Origin: Blautia sp. OF03-15BH
GTDB lineage: Bacteria > Bacillota > Clostridia > Lachnospirales > Lachnospiraceae
DNA: 64,000 bases
Direction of reading: 5' to 3'
Assembly: GCF_003463065.1 (NCBI RefSeq)
Contig: NZ_QSCM01000003.1
Coordinates: 232,543 to 296,542, forward strand
The notes beneath the pieces are model-generated. The model made no database searches, had not been told where the DNA came from, and saw only the letters and a program-made list of their open reading frames with translations. The position numbers and the translations under genes were made by a program. Positions 46,543 through 53,766 of the stretch are shown one piece after another. Each line of letters starts with the position of its first letter. Position 1 is the first letter of the stretch.

Positions 46543-46571
46543 ATTCTACTCCAAGAAACGAACAAAATCAA
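46543..46571 (-). promoter_or_regulatory. Promoter of the BREX operon
   Basis: On the minus strand TTGATT (46571-46566), 17 bases, TAGAAT (46548-46543), about 60 bases upstream of the HTH gene start. The only good promoter-like match seen ahead of the operon. Confidence 0.65.
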
Positions 46572-46621
46572 TCGAAAGTTCTTCCAAATTTTGAACGATT
46601 TTTTTAGAACCCACTCTTCTG

Positions 46622-46729
46622 CAAGCAGGGCTTTCGTGACACGAAAGCGATTTTCTGCTTGTTGGGGAAACTCCCCAATCCCCATAGAACGCTGCCTGCG
46701 GCATCGGGCTGCGCATCCGTTCCGGATGC
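46622..46729. repeat. Cluster of perfect hairpins, oriT-like
   Basis: Three perfect stem-loops in 110 bases: GCTTTCGTG/CACGAAAGC with one-base loop at 46630-46648, nested inside CAAGCAG/CTGCTTG (46622-46661); TTGGGGA/TCCCCAA at 46662-46678; GCATCCG/CGGATGC at 46713-46729. The TTGGGGA-aac-TCCCCAA block resembles sequence near mobilisation genes of gut Firmicute elements as I remember them. Could be a remnant oriT of the element that brought BREX (inference). The rest of the 46482-46793 gap holds the BREX promoter and a terminator; no gene seen. Confidence 0.55.
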
Positions 46730-46751
46730 TTCAACGGCAGTTCCTGCCAAA

Positions 46752-46783
46752 GAAAACGCCGGAGTGAATCATCACCCCGGCTT
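46752..46783 (-). terminator. Terminator-like stem after the VWA gene
   Basis: Stem GCCGGGGTG/CACTCCGGC with loop ATGATT, followed on the minus strand by GTTTTC. Lies just behind the stop at 46794. Short T-run, moderate support. Confidence 0.6.
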
Positions 46784-46793
46784 CAAAAAACAC

Positions 46794-47453
46794 TTACTTG
46801 TGCTTGCGGCCTCCACGCTTTTTGTAGTCCTCGTCTATACGCTTTTTCCAGTCTGCACTCAGCGGGGCACTGCACCGGACAGAGCTGATCGCTTCGCTGA
46901 CCACCTCATAATTCAACGCGGTTCCTTCACTGTCGCACTGATAGTTGACTGCACGATCTGCGCCGATTCCGAACTGACTTGCGGTCTCAACTGCGTCAAT
47001 ATTGGCACCGAGGAACAAAAACTCCCAACCGTATTTCGCTTTCTGCCACTCAATCATCTGCTTCACTTTTTCGCTGTTGTACCGGCGGCTGGCATTTTCC
47101 ATTCCGTCCGTAGTGATTACGAACATGGTATGCTCCGGGACATCTTCCGGTCGTGCGTACTTATGAACATTTCCAATGTGATGAATCGCACCGCCGATGG
47201 CATCTAAAAGTGCCGTGCATCCGCGAACCGTGTAATCCCGGTCAGTCATCGATCGGATGTCCTTTACGTTTACACGGTCGTACAGGACTTCGCTCACATT
47301 GTCAAACAGTACCGTTGAGATCAGTGCTTCGCCCTCTGCTTTTTTCTGTTGCTCAATCATGGAATTGAATCCGCCGATGGTATCCCGTTCCAGTCCGCTC
47401 ATGGAACCGCTGCGGTCTAAAATAAAAACGATCTCTATTAAATTCTTTCTCAT
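46794..47453 (-). CDS. VWA-domain protein (TerF/TerY-like)
   Basis: 219 aa von Willebrand factor A domain protein. MIDAS metal site: FILDRSGSMSGLE (DxSxS), the Thr in VRGCTALLDAIG and VITTDGMENAS. I use ATG 47453, with GGGAGG 8 bases upstream; the longer frame adds 43 residues with no domain. Probably acts with the macrodomain protein encoded upstream on the same strand, as VWA and ADP-ribose-binding proteins are often neighbours in stress or defence gene sets (inference). Confidence 0.85.
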   Translation of the reverse strand: MRKNLIEIVFILDRSGSMSGLERDTIGGFNSMIEQQKKAEGEALISTVLFDNVSEVLYDRVNVKDIRSMTDRDYTVRGCTALLDAIGGAIHHIGNVHKYARPEDVPEHTMFVITTDGMENASRRYNSEKVKQMIEWQKAKYGWEFLFLGANIDAVETASQFGIGADRAVNYQCDSEGTALNYEVVSEAISSVRCSAPLSADWKKRIDEDYKKRGGRKHK

Positions 47454-47638
47454 ATGCTTGTCCTCCCAAAATCTCGCCCTTGCGGGCTCGCTGTCGCGGT
47501 ATTCGCCAAGGTTTCGAGCAAGCTCGAACTTTGGGCTCATTACACGCGCATATGGCTGCTCGGTTTCGTACCTTACAGCCATAGTATAGCGATTTTCTTT
47601 TGTGGAGTGGTCGCATGGAAAGCGACATTTCTTTGTCC

Positions 47639-48655
47639 TTATGCTCCGATCAGGCTCTGGTCAAAAGCAAACAGTGCCTCGTTGATTTCATATACATTAT
47701 AGTTTCCCCGTTCGACAAAATATTCTACAATGATATCGAATTTGTTCGAATGGGAAAGGGTAAAACCTGCCTTGCCGAGCATCTCCTGCATCTGGGCAAA
47801 CGGCAGTTCCAAAGCCAGGGCAAATGCCAGCACCGTAGGTTTGGATGGCTTATAGAATTTATCCGAGCGGATTTTGGAAAAGAGCTTCCGATCGATGTTT
47901 GCTTTCTTGTAACATTGGGCATCCGTCATGCCGCTTTCACCAATCTTCCGCAGCAGCATTTCCGAAAAGCTCTCATCTATCTGCCCCAGTGCCTCTTCCA
48001 GAGATTGACTGCTGTAAGATTTACCGATTGCTTCGGGCGACAGCGGGGCAGGTGCAGCTTCAAAGCAGGATTCCTCTGCCAACGCTTCGAGCCGCCGTCT
48101 CTGTTCTGCCCGGCTGTCAGTATGTTCATCCACATACCGGTCATCTATGTACGCCGTGATATCGGCAAATAGTTTTCCACTGATCTGATATGCCTTCCGG
48201 TCAAAGACAACGATGTAGACCATCATCTCATTTTCCAGCAGAAATGCGCTGATGGTATCGACTGCAACCTTCAGCGCCTGATCTTTCGGATAGCCGTAAA
48301 TGCCGGAGGAAATCAGCGGAAAGGCCACCGACTGACAACCATTTTCTTTCGCCAGGTTCAAAGATGTCCGATAACAGGATTCCAGAAGCTCCTGTTCCCG
48401 ATGCCTGCCATCCCGCCAACGCGGGCCGACTGCATGGATCACATATTTGCAAGGCAGGCGGTATCCCCTTGTGATTTTTGCACTGCCAGTCTCGCAGCCG
48501 TGCAGTGTGCTGCATTCTGCAAGCAGTTCCGGTCCGGCGGCACGATGAATGCAGCCGTCCACACCGCCGCCTCCCAGAAGGGAAGTATTGGCTGCATTGA
48601 CGATTGCGTCAACGTTCATTTTTGTAATATCATTTCTGACAATCTGTAAGGGCAT
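47639..48655 (-). CDS. Macrodomain protein with C-terminal helical domain
   Basis: 338 aa. Residues 1-170 are a macrodomain that binds or hydrolyses ADP-ribose: VDAIVNAANTSLLGGGGVDG, AKITRGYRLPCKYVIHAVGP and AFPLISSGIYGYP are all canonical. Residues about 230-338 are a separate helical domain with a helix-turn-helix flavour (CYKKANIDRKLFSKIRSD, then FALALELPFAQMQEMLGKAG), seen in other Firmicute proteins but with no role I know. Could remove ADP-ribose placed by the DUF3990 protein or the sirtuins in this window (inference). RBS GGAGAGGAAG before ATG 48655. Confidence 0.88.
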   Translation of the reverse strand: MPLQIVRNDITKMNVDAIVNAANTSLLGGGGVDGCIHRAAGPELLAECSTLHGCETGSAKITRGYRLPCKYVIHAVGPRWRDGRHREQELLESCYRTSLNLAKENGCQSVAFPLISSGIYGYPKDQALKVAVDTISAFLLENEMMVYIVVFDRKAYQISGKLFADITAYIDDRYVDEHTDSRAEQRRRLEALAEESCFEAAPAPLSPEAIGKSYSSQSLEEALGQIDESFSEMLLRKIGESGMTDAQCYKKANIDRKLFSKIRSDKFYKPSKPTVLAFALALELPFAQMQEMLGKAGFTLSHSNKFDIIVEYFVERGNYNVYEINEALFAFDQSLIGA

Positions 48656-48674
48656 TCCTCTTCCTCTCCTTCTG

Positions 48675-48773
48675 TCATATCAATGCCGGTGTCTGTGCCA
48701 GAATGGAAACAATGGCTATCACCGCCAGAACAGCGATGAGCACAACGACAGCGATGATTATTTTCCGTTTCAT
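48675..48773 (-). CDS. Small single-helix membrane protein (32 aa)
   Basis: ATG 48773 with AGAGGTG upstream. Product MKRKIIIAVVVLIAVLAVIA, then IVSILAQTPALI; one strong helix behind a basic start. Lies between the flavin reductase and the macrodomain gene on the same strand. Unknown function, plausible real gene. Confidence 0.5.
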   Translation of the reverse strand: MKRKIIIAVVVLIAVLAVIAIVSILAQTPALI

Positions 48774-48786
48774 CAGTATCACCTCT

Positions 48787-49338
48787 TTATTTCAGCTGCA
48801 TTCCATCTCCAAAGGCTTTCCCTGCCACTTCGCCAAGACCGATATAAGTATTGTTGACCGGATCGTAGGTAATCGGTTTCAGTTTCTTCGGATCGATCTT
48901 CCCATCCGTAAGAATCCTTTCATCTGCATTCACATTGACAATTTCACCGATCAGAATGCCATTATCAAAGCTCTTGCATTTGCATTCCAGCGCCATTGGA
49001 AGTTCGTCGATCAGAGGTGCATTGACCTTCTCACTTTTCGTTGCATGAAAACCAGCCCTGGTAAATTTATCCGGCACCTTTCCTGCAGATTCTATGCCAA
49101 CATAGTCGCACGGGATAACGGTATCTTCTGTTGCCATACTGACCGTGAATGCACCGGTCTTTGCAATGTTTTCCGTTGTCTTATGCTCCGACATACTGAT
49201 GGAAATCTCATTCCTGTCCGTGATCATTCCCCATGCGGCGTTCATGGCATTCGGAACACCATTTTCATCATATGTACCGATGATCAATACCGGCATCGGA
49301 TACATGACCGGCTTTACACCAAAATCTACTCTACTCAT
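48787..49338 (-). CDS. Flavin reductase family protein (paralogue 1)
   Basis: 183 aa FMN-binding split-barrel protein. Typical N-terminus VMYPMPVLIIGTYDENG, then NAMNAAWGMI, FTVSMATEDTVIPCDYVGIE and the closing LGEVAGKAFGDGMQLK. Likely an FMN-dependent reductase in redox stress. A close paralogue lies at 54773-55339, in the other orientation. The 49-base module upstream is shared with the serine hydrolase at 22726. Confidence 0.9.
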   Translation of the reverse strand: MSRVDFGVKPVMYPMPVLIIGTYDENGVPNAMNAAWGMITDRNEISISMSEHKTTENIAKTGAFTVSMATEDTVIPCDYVGIESAGKVPDKFTRAGFHATKSEKVNAPLIDELPMALECKCKSFDNGILIGEIVNVNADERILTDGKIDPKKLKPITYDPVNNTYIGLGEVAGKAFGDGMQLK

Positions 49339-49669
49339 TTACTTGTCCTCCTTTAATCGACTTTCTCATTGGCAAGACGGACATGCGCAATCCGCCTTCT
49401 TACTCTTCTTCATTATATCTCTTCCGAGCACATAATAACAGATGCAAGGTGTATTTTTATATCCGATTTGATAAATTTAACGGAAATCCGCTGATTTACT
49501 GCGTAAATCGCTGCTGTCTACGCACTCCGCTTCGGTCGTTGCAAAACGAACATCCCTTCTTCTTTTCAGTACTCCGCAAGCCATCTGGTAACCTTATGAA
49601 GATAATCCTTTCCTGCATTCTGCTTTTTCCGATAAAGATTCTGGAAATTCCAGAATCACTGGATAAATA
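49339..49669. other. Non-coding stretch with promoter module and palindrome
   Basis: No gene. Holds copy 2 of the shared promoter module (49412-49460) and a ten-base perfect palindrome GATTCTGGAA/TTCCAGAATC with single-base centre at 49637-49657, close to the HxlR-type gene and possibly its operator. Confidence 0.5.
49412..49460 (-). promoter_or_regulatory. 49-bp promoter-like module, copy 2
   Basis: 43 of 49 bases equal 23667-23715. Minus strand ends in TATAAT, 74 bases before the flavin reductase start. The inner palindrome is imperfect here (ATACA-CCT-TGCAT). Confidence 0.55.
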
Positions 49670-50035
49670 ATGATCATTCAGGGAAATCTGTTCTGGTTCT
49701 TCCATCTCATAGATAACGATAAGGTTACATGTTCCATTTTCCGGCGAATTTTATGCGTTCTATGCAGGGCTGTGGTGGGATTGAAAAAAAGCGGATTTGT
49801 GTATAATGTTTTTGTAGAATTAATGCATTTTGGGAAACTGAAAAAAGTTCTCAAACCCATTACCAATACGGCTCTGACCAACGCCCTGAAGGAGCTGGAA
49901 GCGGATGAATTGGTTCAGCGTATCCAATATAATGAAATGCCTCTGCGAGTGGAGTACTCCCTCACTGAGAAAGGGCAGGATCTGCTTCCGGTTTTTTACG
50001 CCATTTCCCAATGGGGAATGAAATATATACCATGA
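49670..50035 (+). pseudogene. HxlR-type regulator, N-terminus not recognisable
   Basis: The C-terminal 75 residues are a normal HxlR winged helix: YNVFVELMHFGKLKKVLK, TNTALTNALKELEADELV, RVEYSLTEKGQDLLPVF. The usual start with the Cys-Pro redox motif and first helix is not readable; the codons before VYNVF (FRRILCVLCRAVVGLKK) look unrelated. Either the front is decayed or a shorter protein starts inside. Compare the intact HxlR at 54315-54653. Confidence 0.6.
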
Positions 50036-50066
50036 TTCTAACTATATTAATATCTGCAAGATAATA

Positions 50067-50110
50067 GCCGGGAGGCATTGACAATTTGAGTCAACTTCCC
50101 GGCGTTTTAT
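50067..50110. terminator. Bidirectional terminator between HxlR remnant and tag
   Basis: Stem GCCGGGA/TCCCGGC with inner GAC/GTC pairs; GTTTTATTTTC follows on the plus strand. Confidence 0.7.
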
Positions 50111-50122
50111 TTTCTACATTTT

Positions 50123-50686
50123 CTACTGCTGCGAAGGATTCAGGAAGCAACCTGATTCATGAGAGTTGATAACTCCCACCGCCTGCAAATAGGCATAGAT
50201 GATTATGGTCCCCACAAACTTCATGCCCCGCTTTTTCAAATCTTTTGAGATGGCATCAGATAATGGTGAGCTGACCTTGTCTACTTCTTGGATGATTTTT
50301 TCATCTGTCCAATGCCATAAGTATCGATCAAAACTGCCCCACTCTTGCTGTATCTTTTGAAACACTTGTGCGTTGACCACTGCAGCTCGTATTTTCAGCC
50401 GGTTACGGATGATTCCGGAGTCAGCTTGCAGAGCCGTCAATTTTTCTTCGCTATAAGATGCCACCTTCCGTAAATCAAACCCGTCAAAAGCACGGCGAAA
50501 CGCTTCCCGTTTATTTAAGACACATTCCCAGGTGAGGCCTGCCTGAAAATTCTCCAAAATCAACATTTCAAACAGCATATGGTCATCGTGGACCGGTCTG
50601 CCCCATTCGTCGTCATGGTATCGCAGATAAGTGGTATTAGTCGGGTTCACCCAATGGCATCGAATCTTTCCATCTACCCATTGCAT
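50123..50686 (-). CDS. tag: DNA-3-methyladenine glycosylase I
   Basis: 187 aa base-excision repair glycosylase that removes 3-methyladenine. Conserved N-terminus RCHWVNPTNTTYLRYHDDEWG, then FEMLILENFQAGLTW and the C-terminal zinc site in NSHESGCFLNP (HxxxC) with Cys10 and the His of RYHDDEWG. Full length. Directly behind the broken TIGR04076 gene on the same strand. Confidence 0.95.
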   Translation of the reverse strand: MQWVDGKIRCHWVNPTNTTYLRYHDDEWGRPVHDDHMLFEMLILENFQAGLTWECVLNKREAFRRAFDGFDLRKVASYSEEKLTALQADSGIIRNRLKIRAAVVNAQVFQKIQQEWGSFDRYLWHWTDEKIIQEVDKVSSPLSDAISKDLKKRGMKFVGTIIIYAYLQAVGVINSHESGCFLNPSQQ

Positions 50687-50689
50687 TCC

Positions 50690-51010
50690 TTACTCCACCT
50701 CCAAGAGAAAAATAACAGGCCGGATCCCGTCTGGACATGCAAACACACCAATCGTATCATCATTGAGCCAAGTGCCAGACGGCTGAACTGGTTCCCCCAA
50801 GGATAACTGACGCTCCATGGGAGCAATCACCTGCCAAGCAACGCCACACATCCCATCCGGTGGATTGATGCCATCGCTGTACAGCACTTGACCTTTCTGA
50901 TGAAAAGGACACTTCCCCAAATTAGGAATTGCATACTGTTCTGCCAGTTCCTAATAATATTCCATCCGCAGCACGGTGATTTTAACCTTTTTATGCATTT
51001 GTATAGTCAT
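50690..51010 (-). pseudogene. TIGR04076-like small protein with internal amber codon
   Basis: The frame from ATG 51010 (MTIQMHKKVKITVLRMEYY) meets TAG at 50953-50951, then continues ELAEQYAIPNLGKCPFHQKG, GMCGVAWQVIAP and ends CPDGIRPVIFLLEVE. The pattern of Cys-Pro, Cys...Ala-Trp and C-DG-RPVIF fits the TIGR04076 family as I know it. A CAG to TAG change is the simplest cause. GGAGCAGG precedes the start. Readthrough or sequencing error cannot be excluded. Confidence 0.7.
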
Positions 51011-51031
51011 TTTGAACCTGCTCCGAAATCG

Positions 51032-51868
51032 TCATGCCTCGCACGCCTCCCGGAGAGCAGGCAGCAGCTCGTCCAGCCGCCCGTCCAGTCCGAAGGACTT
51101 CTTTTTGATATTGTCCGCAATGTAGATCTCCCCCAGATTGATGGTCACATAAGTGGCGTTTGGCTCGTCGGCCACCAGGCGCATCATCGGAGCCTTGATC
51201 AGCTGATTGCGCCAGCCAATGCCCAACTCCAGAACCACCAGTTTCTTTCCGTGGTAGATCTTCAGAAAGTTTTGGAACCGTGCCTGGGCAGCGGTATCCG
51301 GAATCATTCTCTGACCCGCACCCATGTGGATGTCCATGGGACCTCCGCACTTGGGACAGCGCGGCACCAACTCTATAGGCACATGGCCGCCCTGTTCGGC
51401 AGCCGATAATTTTTCGGCCACCTCCAGACTAGGATAGAGGGTGTCGTGGCAGGGGCGGGCACACTGCATCGTAAACCAGTTGCCCTCAATCTCATAGATT
51501 TTCGTCGGATCGAAACCACACAGTTCAAAGTGACCTTCTCCGTTTGATGTGACGACAAAGTAATCTTTTTCTCCTACAATGGCCTTTAAATCGTTCATCA
51601 CCGGCGTAGGCTGGTACTGCCCGCAGTAATGATGGATGAGCCGGGCCCAGAAGGCCCATTTTTCCTCCTCGCTGGGCCATCCGGCCATCATGCCCTGCAA
51701 AATGCACCCAAGGCCGTACTTCCGTTTAAAATCCCCAAACAGTCTTTCAAAGGCCGCATTGTCCGCAAACAAATGCAGTCCTTCGGTGATGGACAGGCCG
51801 TTACTGGCCCCGATCAGGATAGCGTCCGCTTCTCTGAATTTTTCCGCAATAGGGTTCCAATCAATCAT
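51032..51868 (-). CDS. Class-M-like sirtuin, catalytic motif altered
   Basis: 278 aa Sir2-fold protein. NAD-binding LIGASNGLSITEGLHLFADN, zinc cysteines CARPC and CPKC, and terminal TYVTINLGEIYIADNIKK. The usual TxNxD motif reads TSNGEG and the position of the catalytic His (HG) is Glu (YEIEGNW), so deacylation is unlikely; class M sirtuins instead work as ADP-ribosyltransferases and have Gln there. GGAGCGAACGAAT before ATG 51868. Follows a second sirtuin unit and a sirtuin fragment in one transcript. Confidence 0.85.
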   Translation of the reverse strand: MIDWNPIAEKFREADAILIGASNGLSITEGLHLFADNAAFERLFGDFKRKYGLGCILQGMMAGWPSEEEKWAFWARLIHHYCGQYQPTPVMNDLKAIVGEKDYFVVTSNGEGHFELCGFDPTKIYEIEGNWFTMQCARPCHDTLYPSLEVAEKLSAAEQGGHVPIELVPRCPKCGGPMDIHMGAGQRMIPDTAAQARFQNFLKIYHGKKLVVLELGIGWRNQLIKAPMMRLVADEPNATYVTINLGEIYIADNIKKKSFGLDGRLDELLPALREACEA

Positions 51869-51885
51869 ATTCGTTCGCTCCTTTT

Positions 51886-52135
51886 CTATTTTATGGTTGC
51901 TGCGATGGATCGCTCCTGCCGGAGGGCAGCTAGAGTTTCCGCCAAATCTCCTTGCAGATACAGGCTGCGTCCCCGCAGATGCTCTGGCCTATGAGCTGCC
52001 TCTCGATTAAGACATGCATAAAAGACGTTTTCGTTTTTGGCAGTAAGTTCCCAGAAGGGTAATTTGATGATACTGGGTGTCATCTCACCCACGCCAAGTT
52101 CCAACAGCAAGAATTGTTTCCAACCCTCATTGACC
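51886..52135 (-). pseudogene. C-terminal fragment of a third sirtuin
   Basis: About 80 codons reading WKQFLLLELGVGEMTPS, IIKLPFWELTAKNENVF and AETLAALRQE align by eye with the tail of the sirtuin encoded just upstream (LFLELGVGRMTPMFIQEPFW). The front two thirds are absent; the fragment joins the end of the upstream gene in another frame. Looks like a deletion within a tandem array. Confidence 0.75.
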
Positions 52136-53107
52136 GTTATCTCCGCTGTCCATGGTATCCCGTGCATCCCGTAGCACTTGAGCAATGTCGGCCACAATGG
52201 TCATGCCCTTGTCCTCCAACTGCTTGGGCAGGAAGTCATACTTGTTGTTGATAGCAATATATCGAGCATGAGGAAAGCTGAGGGTCAGGTTCCAGAAAGG
52301 CTCTTGGATAAACATGGGAGTCATTCGGCCAACGCCCAACTCCAGGAACAGAATTTTGCTGTCTTTGTGTTCCAGTACGTAGCGAGAAATTTTTTCGTAC
52401 TGTTCTTCATATTTCTTTCCTTGCAGGAAATTCCCATATCCTCGCACCCAGGGGAATGCCTCACCGCCGCAGTGAGGACACCGGGGAATGAGATCCGTGG
52501 GAATCTTCGTGCCATCCCCCATAGCGGCTACCATATCAGCCACCGGCTTTACCGCATCCCAAGTGTCATCGGTACAACAGGCTGCACACTGGAAGAAGCG
52601 GTGATCTCCCTGGATCTCTGCCACCTTCTCCTCCTGGTAGAGTTTGACAAACTGGGTATCCTGGTTAGTGGTGAGGATGAAGAAGTCCTTGCCTTTCAAC
52701 AAAGCGTCTAAATCCAAATAGGAATGACGCACAGGTGCGGTCTGGGTGGTGTGAAGGAAGGTGGCGAGATACCCCCAATACTCTTCCCTTGTCTTCCAGG
52801 GGTGCATCATCCCTGCAAAAGCACCTTTGAAGTGGTACTTCTCAGCAAAAGGCCGGAAGTATTTGCGGTAGGAGTCGTTGTCCTCGTAGTAAAAATCTCC
52901 ACCACCGGCAGCGGACAGGCCGGAGGCTCCGCCCACTACCACACAGTCAGCTTCCTTTACCTCCTGTACCAAACGATGGATCTGTTCGCTATACGGCAGC
53001 GGCTTTTTGTCAGTCAGCTGATAAGGCGTACTGCCGGAAGCATAGATAGGATAGTGCCTGGAATAATTCATCTGGGTCTGCATGACCAAATCATCATAGA
53101 AGTTCAT
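52127..53107 (-). CDS. Class-M-like sirtuin (SirTM-type)
   Basis: 326 aa. NAD pocket VVVGGASGLSAAGGGDFYYE, FFILTTNQDTQFVKL (TxNxD kept) and AEIQGDHRFFQCAACC with Gln in the place of the catalytic His, as in class M sirtuins that ADP-ribosylate proteins. Zinc cysteines CAACC and CPHC. ATG 53107 preferred over the ATG three codons upstream for RBS spacing. Head of the sirtuin transcript, divergent from an Rrf2-type regulator gene. Confidence 0.85.
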   Translation of the reverse strand: MNFYDDLVMQTQMNYSRHYPIYASGSTPYQLTDKKPLPYSEQIHRLVQEVKEADCVVVGGASGLSAAGGGDFYYEDNDSYRKYFRPFAEKYHFKGAFAGMMHPWKTREEYWGYLATFLHTTQTAPVRHSYLDLDALLKGKDFFILTTNQDTQFVKLYQEEKVAEIQGDHRFFQCAACCTDDTWDAVKPVADMVAAMGDGTKIPTDLIPRCPHCGGEAFPWVRGYGNFLQGKKYEEQYEKISRYVLEHKDSKILFLELGVGRMTPMFIQEPFWNLTLSFPHARYIAINNKYDFLPKQLEDKGMTIVADIAQVLRDARDTMDSGDNGQ

Positions 53108-53129
53108 TTTCACCATTCCTTTTGATTGG

Positions 53130-53210
53130 ATGTTATTTTTATTCTTACTTCAAAGTATTTTAGCATCCTCTAGTGTCACTGTCAATATGCTGTTATAATA
53201 AAAATAACAT
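53130..53210. promoter_or_regulatory. Divergent sirtuin/Rrf2 control region with 13-bp inverted repeat
   Basis: On the minus strand TTGACA (53185-53180), 17 bases, TAAAAT (53162-53157) forms a sirtuin promoter. ATGTTATTTTTAT at 53130-53142 recurs as its exact reverse complement at 53198-53210, one on each side. A TATAAT at 53194-53199 may serve the Rrf2 gene on the plus strand. The repeats are candidate Rrf2-binding sites. Confidence 0.7.
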
Positions 53211-53230
53211 TAAAAAAAGGAGATCAGGCC

Positions 53231-53668
53231 ATGAAATATTCTACCCGCCTTAGCGACGCTGTTCATATTTTGTCTTTTATCGCTCTGTACCCAGACTGCG
53301 ACCTGACCAGTAACAAGCTGGCAGATAGCATTCAGACGAATCCTGCCTATGTGCGCCAGCTCATGTCCGCCCTGCGGAAGGGAGGACTGCTGGTCAGCGT
53401 GAAGGGACATCTCCGACCTGCTCTGGCTCGTGAGCCGGAGAAAATCTCTCTACTGGATGCCTATCGGGCAGTAGAGGGCAACAAGCTCCTGCTCCATCAG
53501 GACATCCACACCAATCCTGCCTGTGGCGTGGGTGTAAATATCCAACTGGTGCTGCGGGGTTTTTACTTGGACAGTAAAGCGGACATTCGCAATCCGCTTC
53601 GCTACTTGCTCATGAACGCAGTCGCTTCGCGATCTGTCAGTGGGAGCTTTCAACTCCCACTGACATAA
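53231..53668 (+). pseudogene. Rrf2-type regulator, C-terminus replaced by element B
   Basis: The first 114 residues are Rrf2: YSTRLSDAVHILSFIAL, NPAYVRQLMSALRKGG, then ISLLDAYRAVEGNKLL and a short Cys stretch NPACGVGVNIQLVLRGF. From the base at 53575 the frame reads into a repeat element and ends in it. The usual last 25-30 residues are absent. DNA binding may survive as the winged helix is intact. RBS AAAGGAG before ATG 53231. Confidence 0.75.
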
Positions 53669-53732
53669 GCATCCCCCCTCACCCACCGCTTAGTGCTCCG
53701 CGCACTTGAAGCGGGGGAATGCTTATCTGCGT
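53575..53732 (-). mobile_element. Hairpin repeat element, copy B (158 bp)
   Basis: Longest copy. Plus strand: TAAAGCGGACATTCGC start, the TGAACGCAG block, a perfect 11-base stem GTCAGTGGGAG/CTCCCACTGAC, and a long stem ATAAGCAT...ATGCTTAT enclosing a C-run and its G-run partner, then CTGCGT. Host TCA follows, so on the minus strand the element is again preceded by TGA (ATATGA). No ORF of its own. Resembles the structured 3' part of an IS200/IS605 TnpB element (inference). Confidence 0.75.
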
Positions 53733-53766
53733 TCATATAATCAGCATAAACGTAAAGCTCATGCTG

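Noticed and set aside
46546..46734. 62-aa minus-strand ORF through the hairpin cluster
   Set aside because: The frame only follows the palindromes; no RBS and the BREX promoter lies inside it.
47454..47638. Longer VWA protein starting at 47582
   Set aside because: The added 43 residues show no domain, while a good RBS stands before ATG 47453.
53450..53686. 78-aa minus-strand ORF across element B
   Set aside because: Runs through the hairpins of the element and the antisense of Rrf2; no independent support as a gene.
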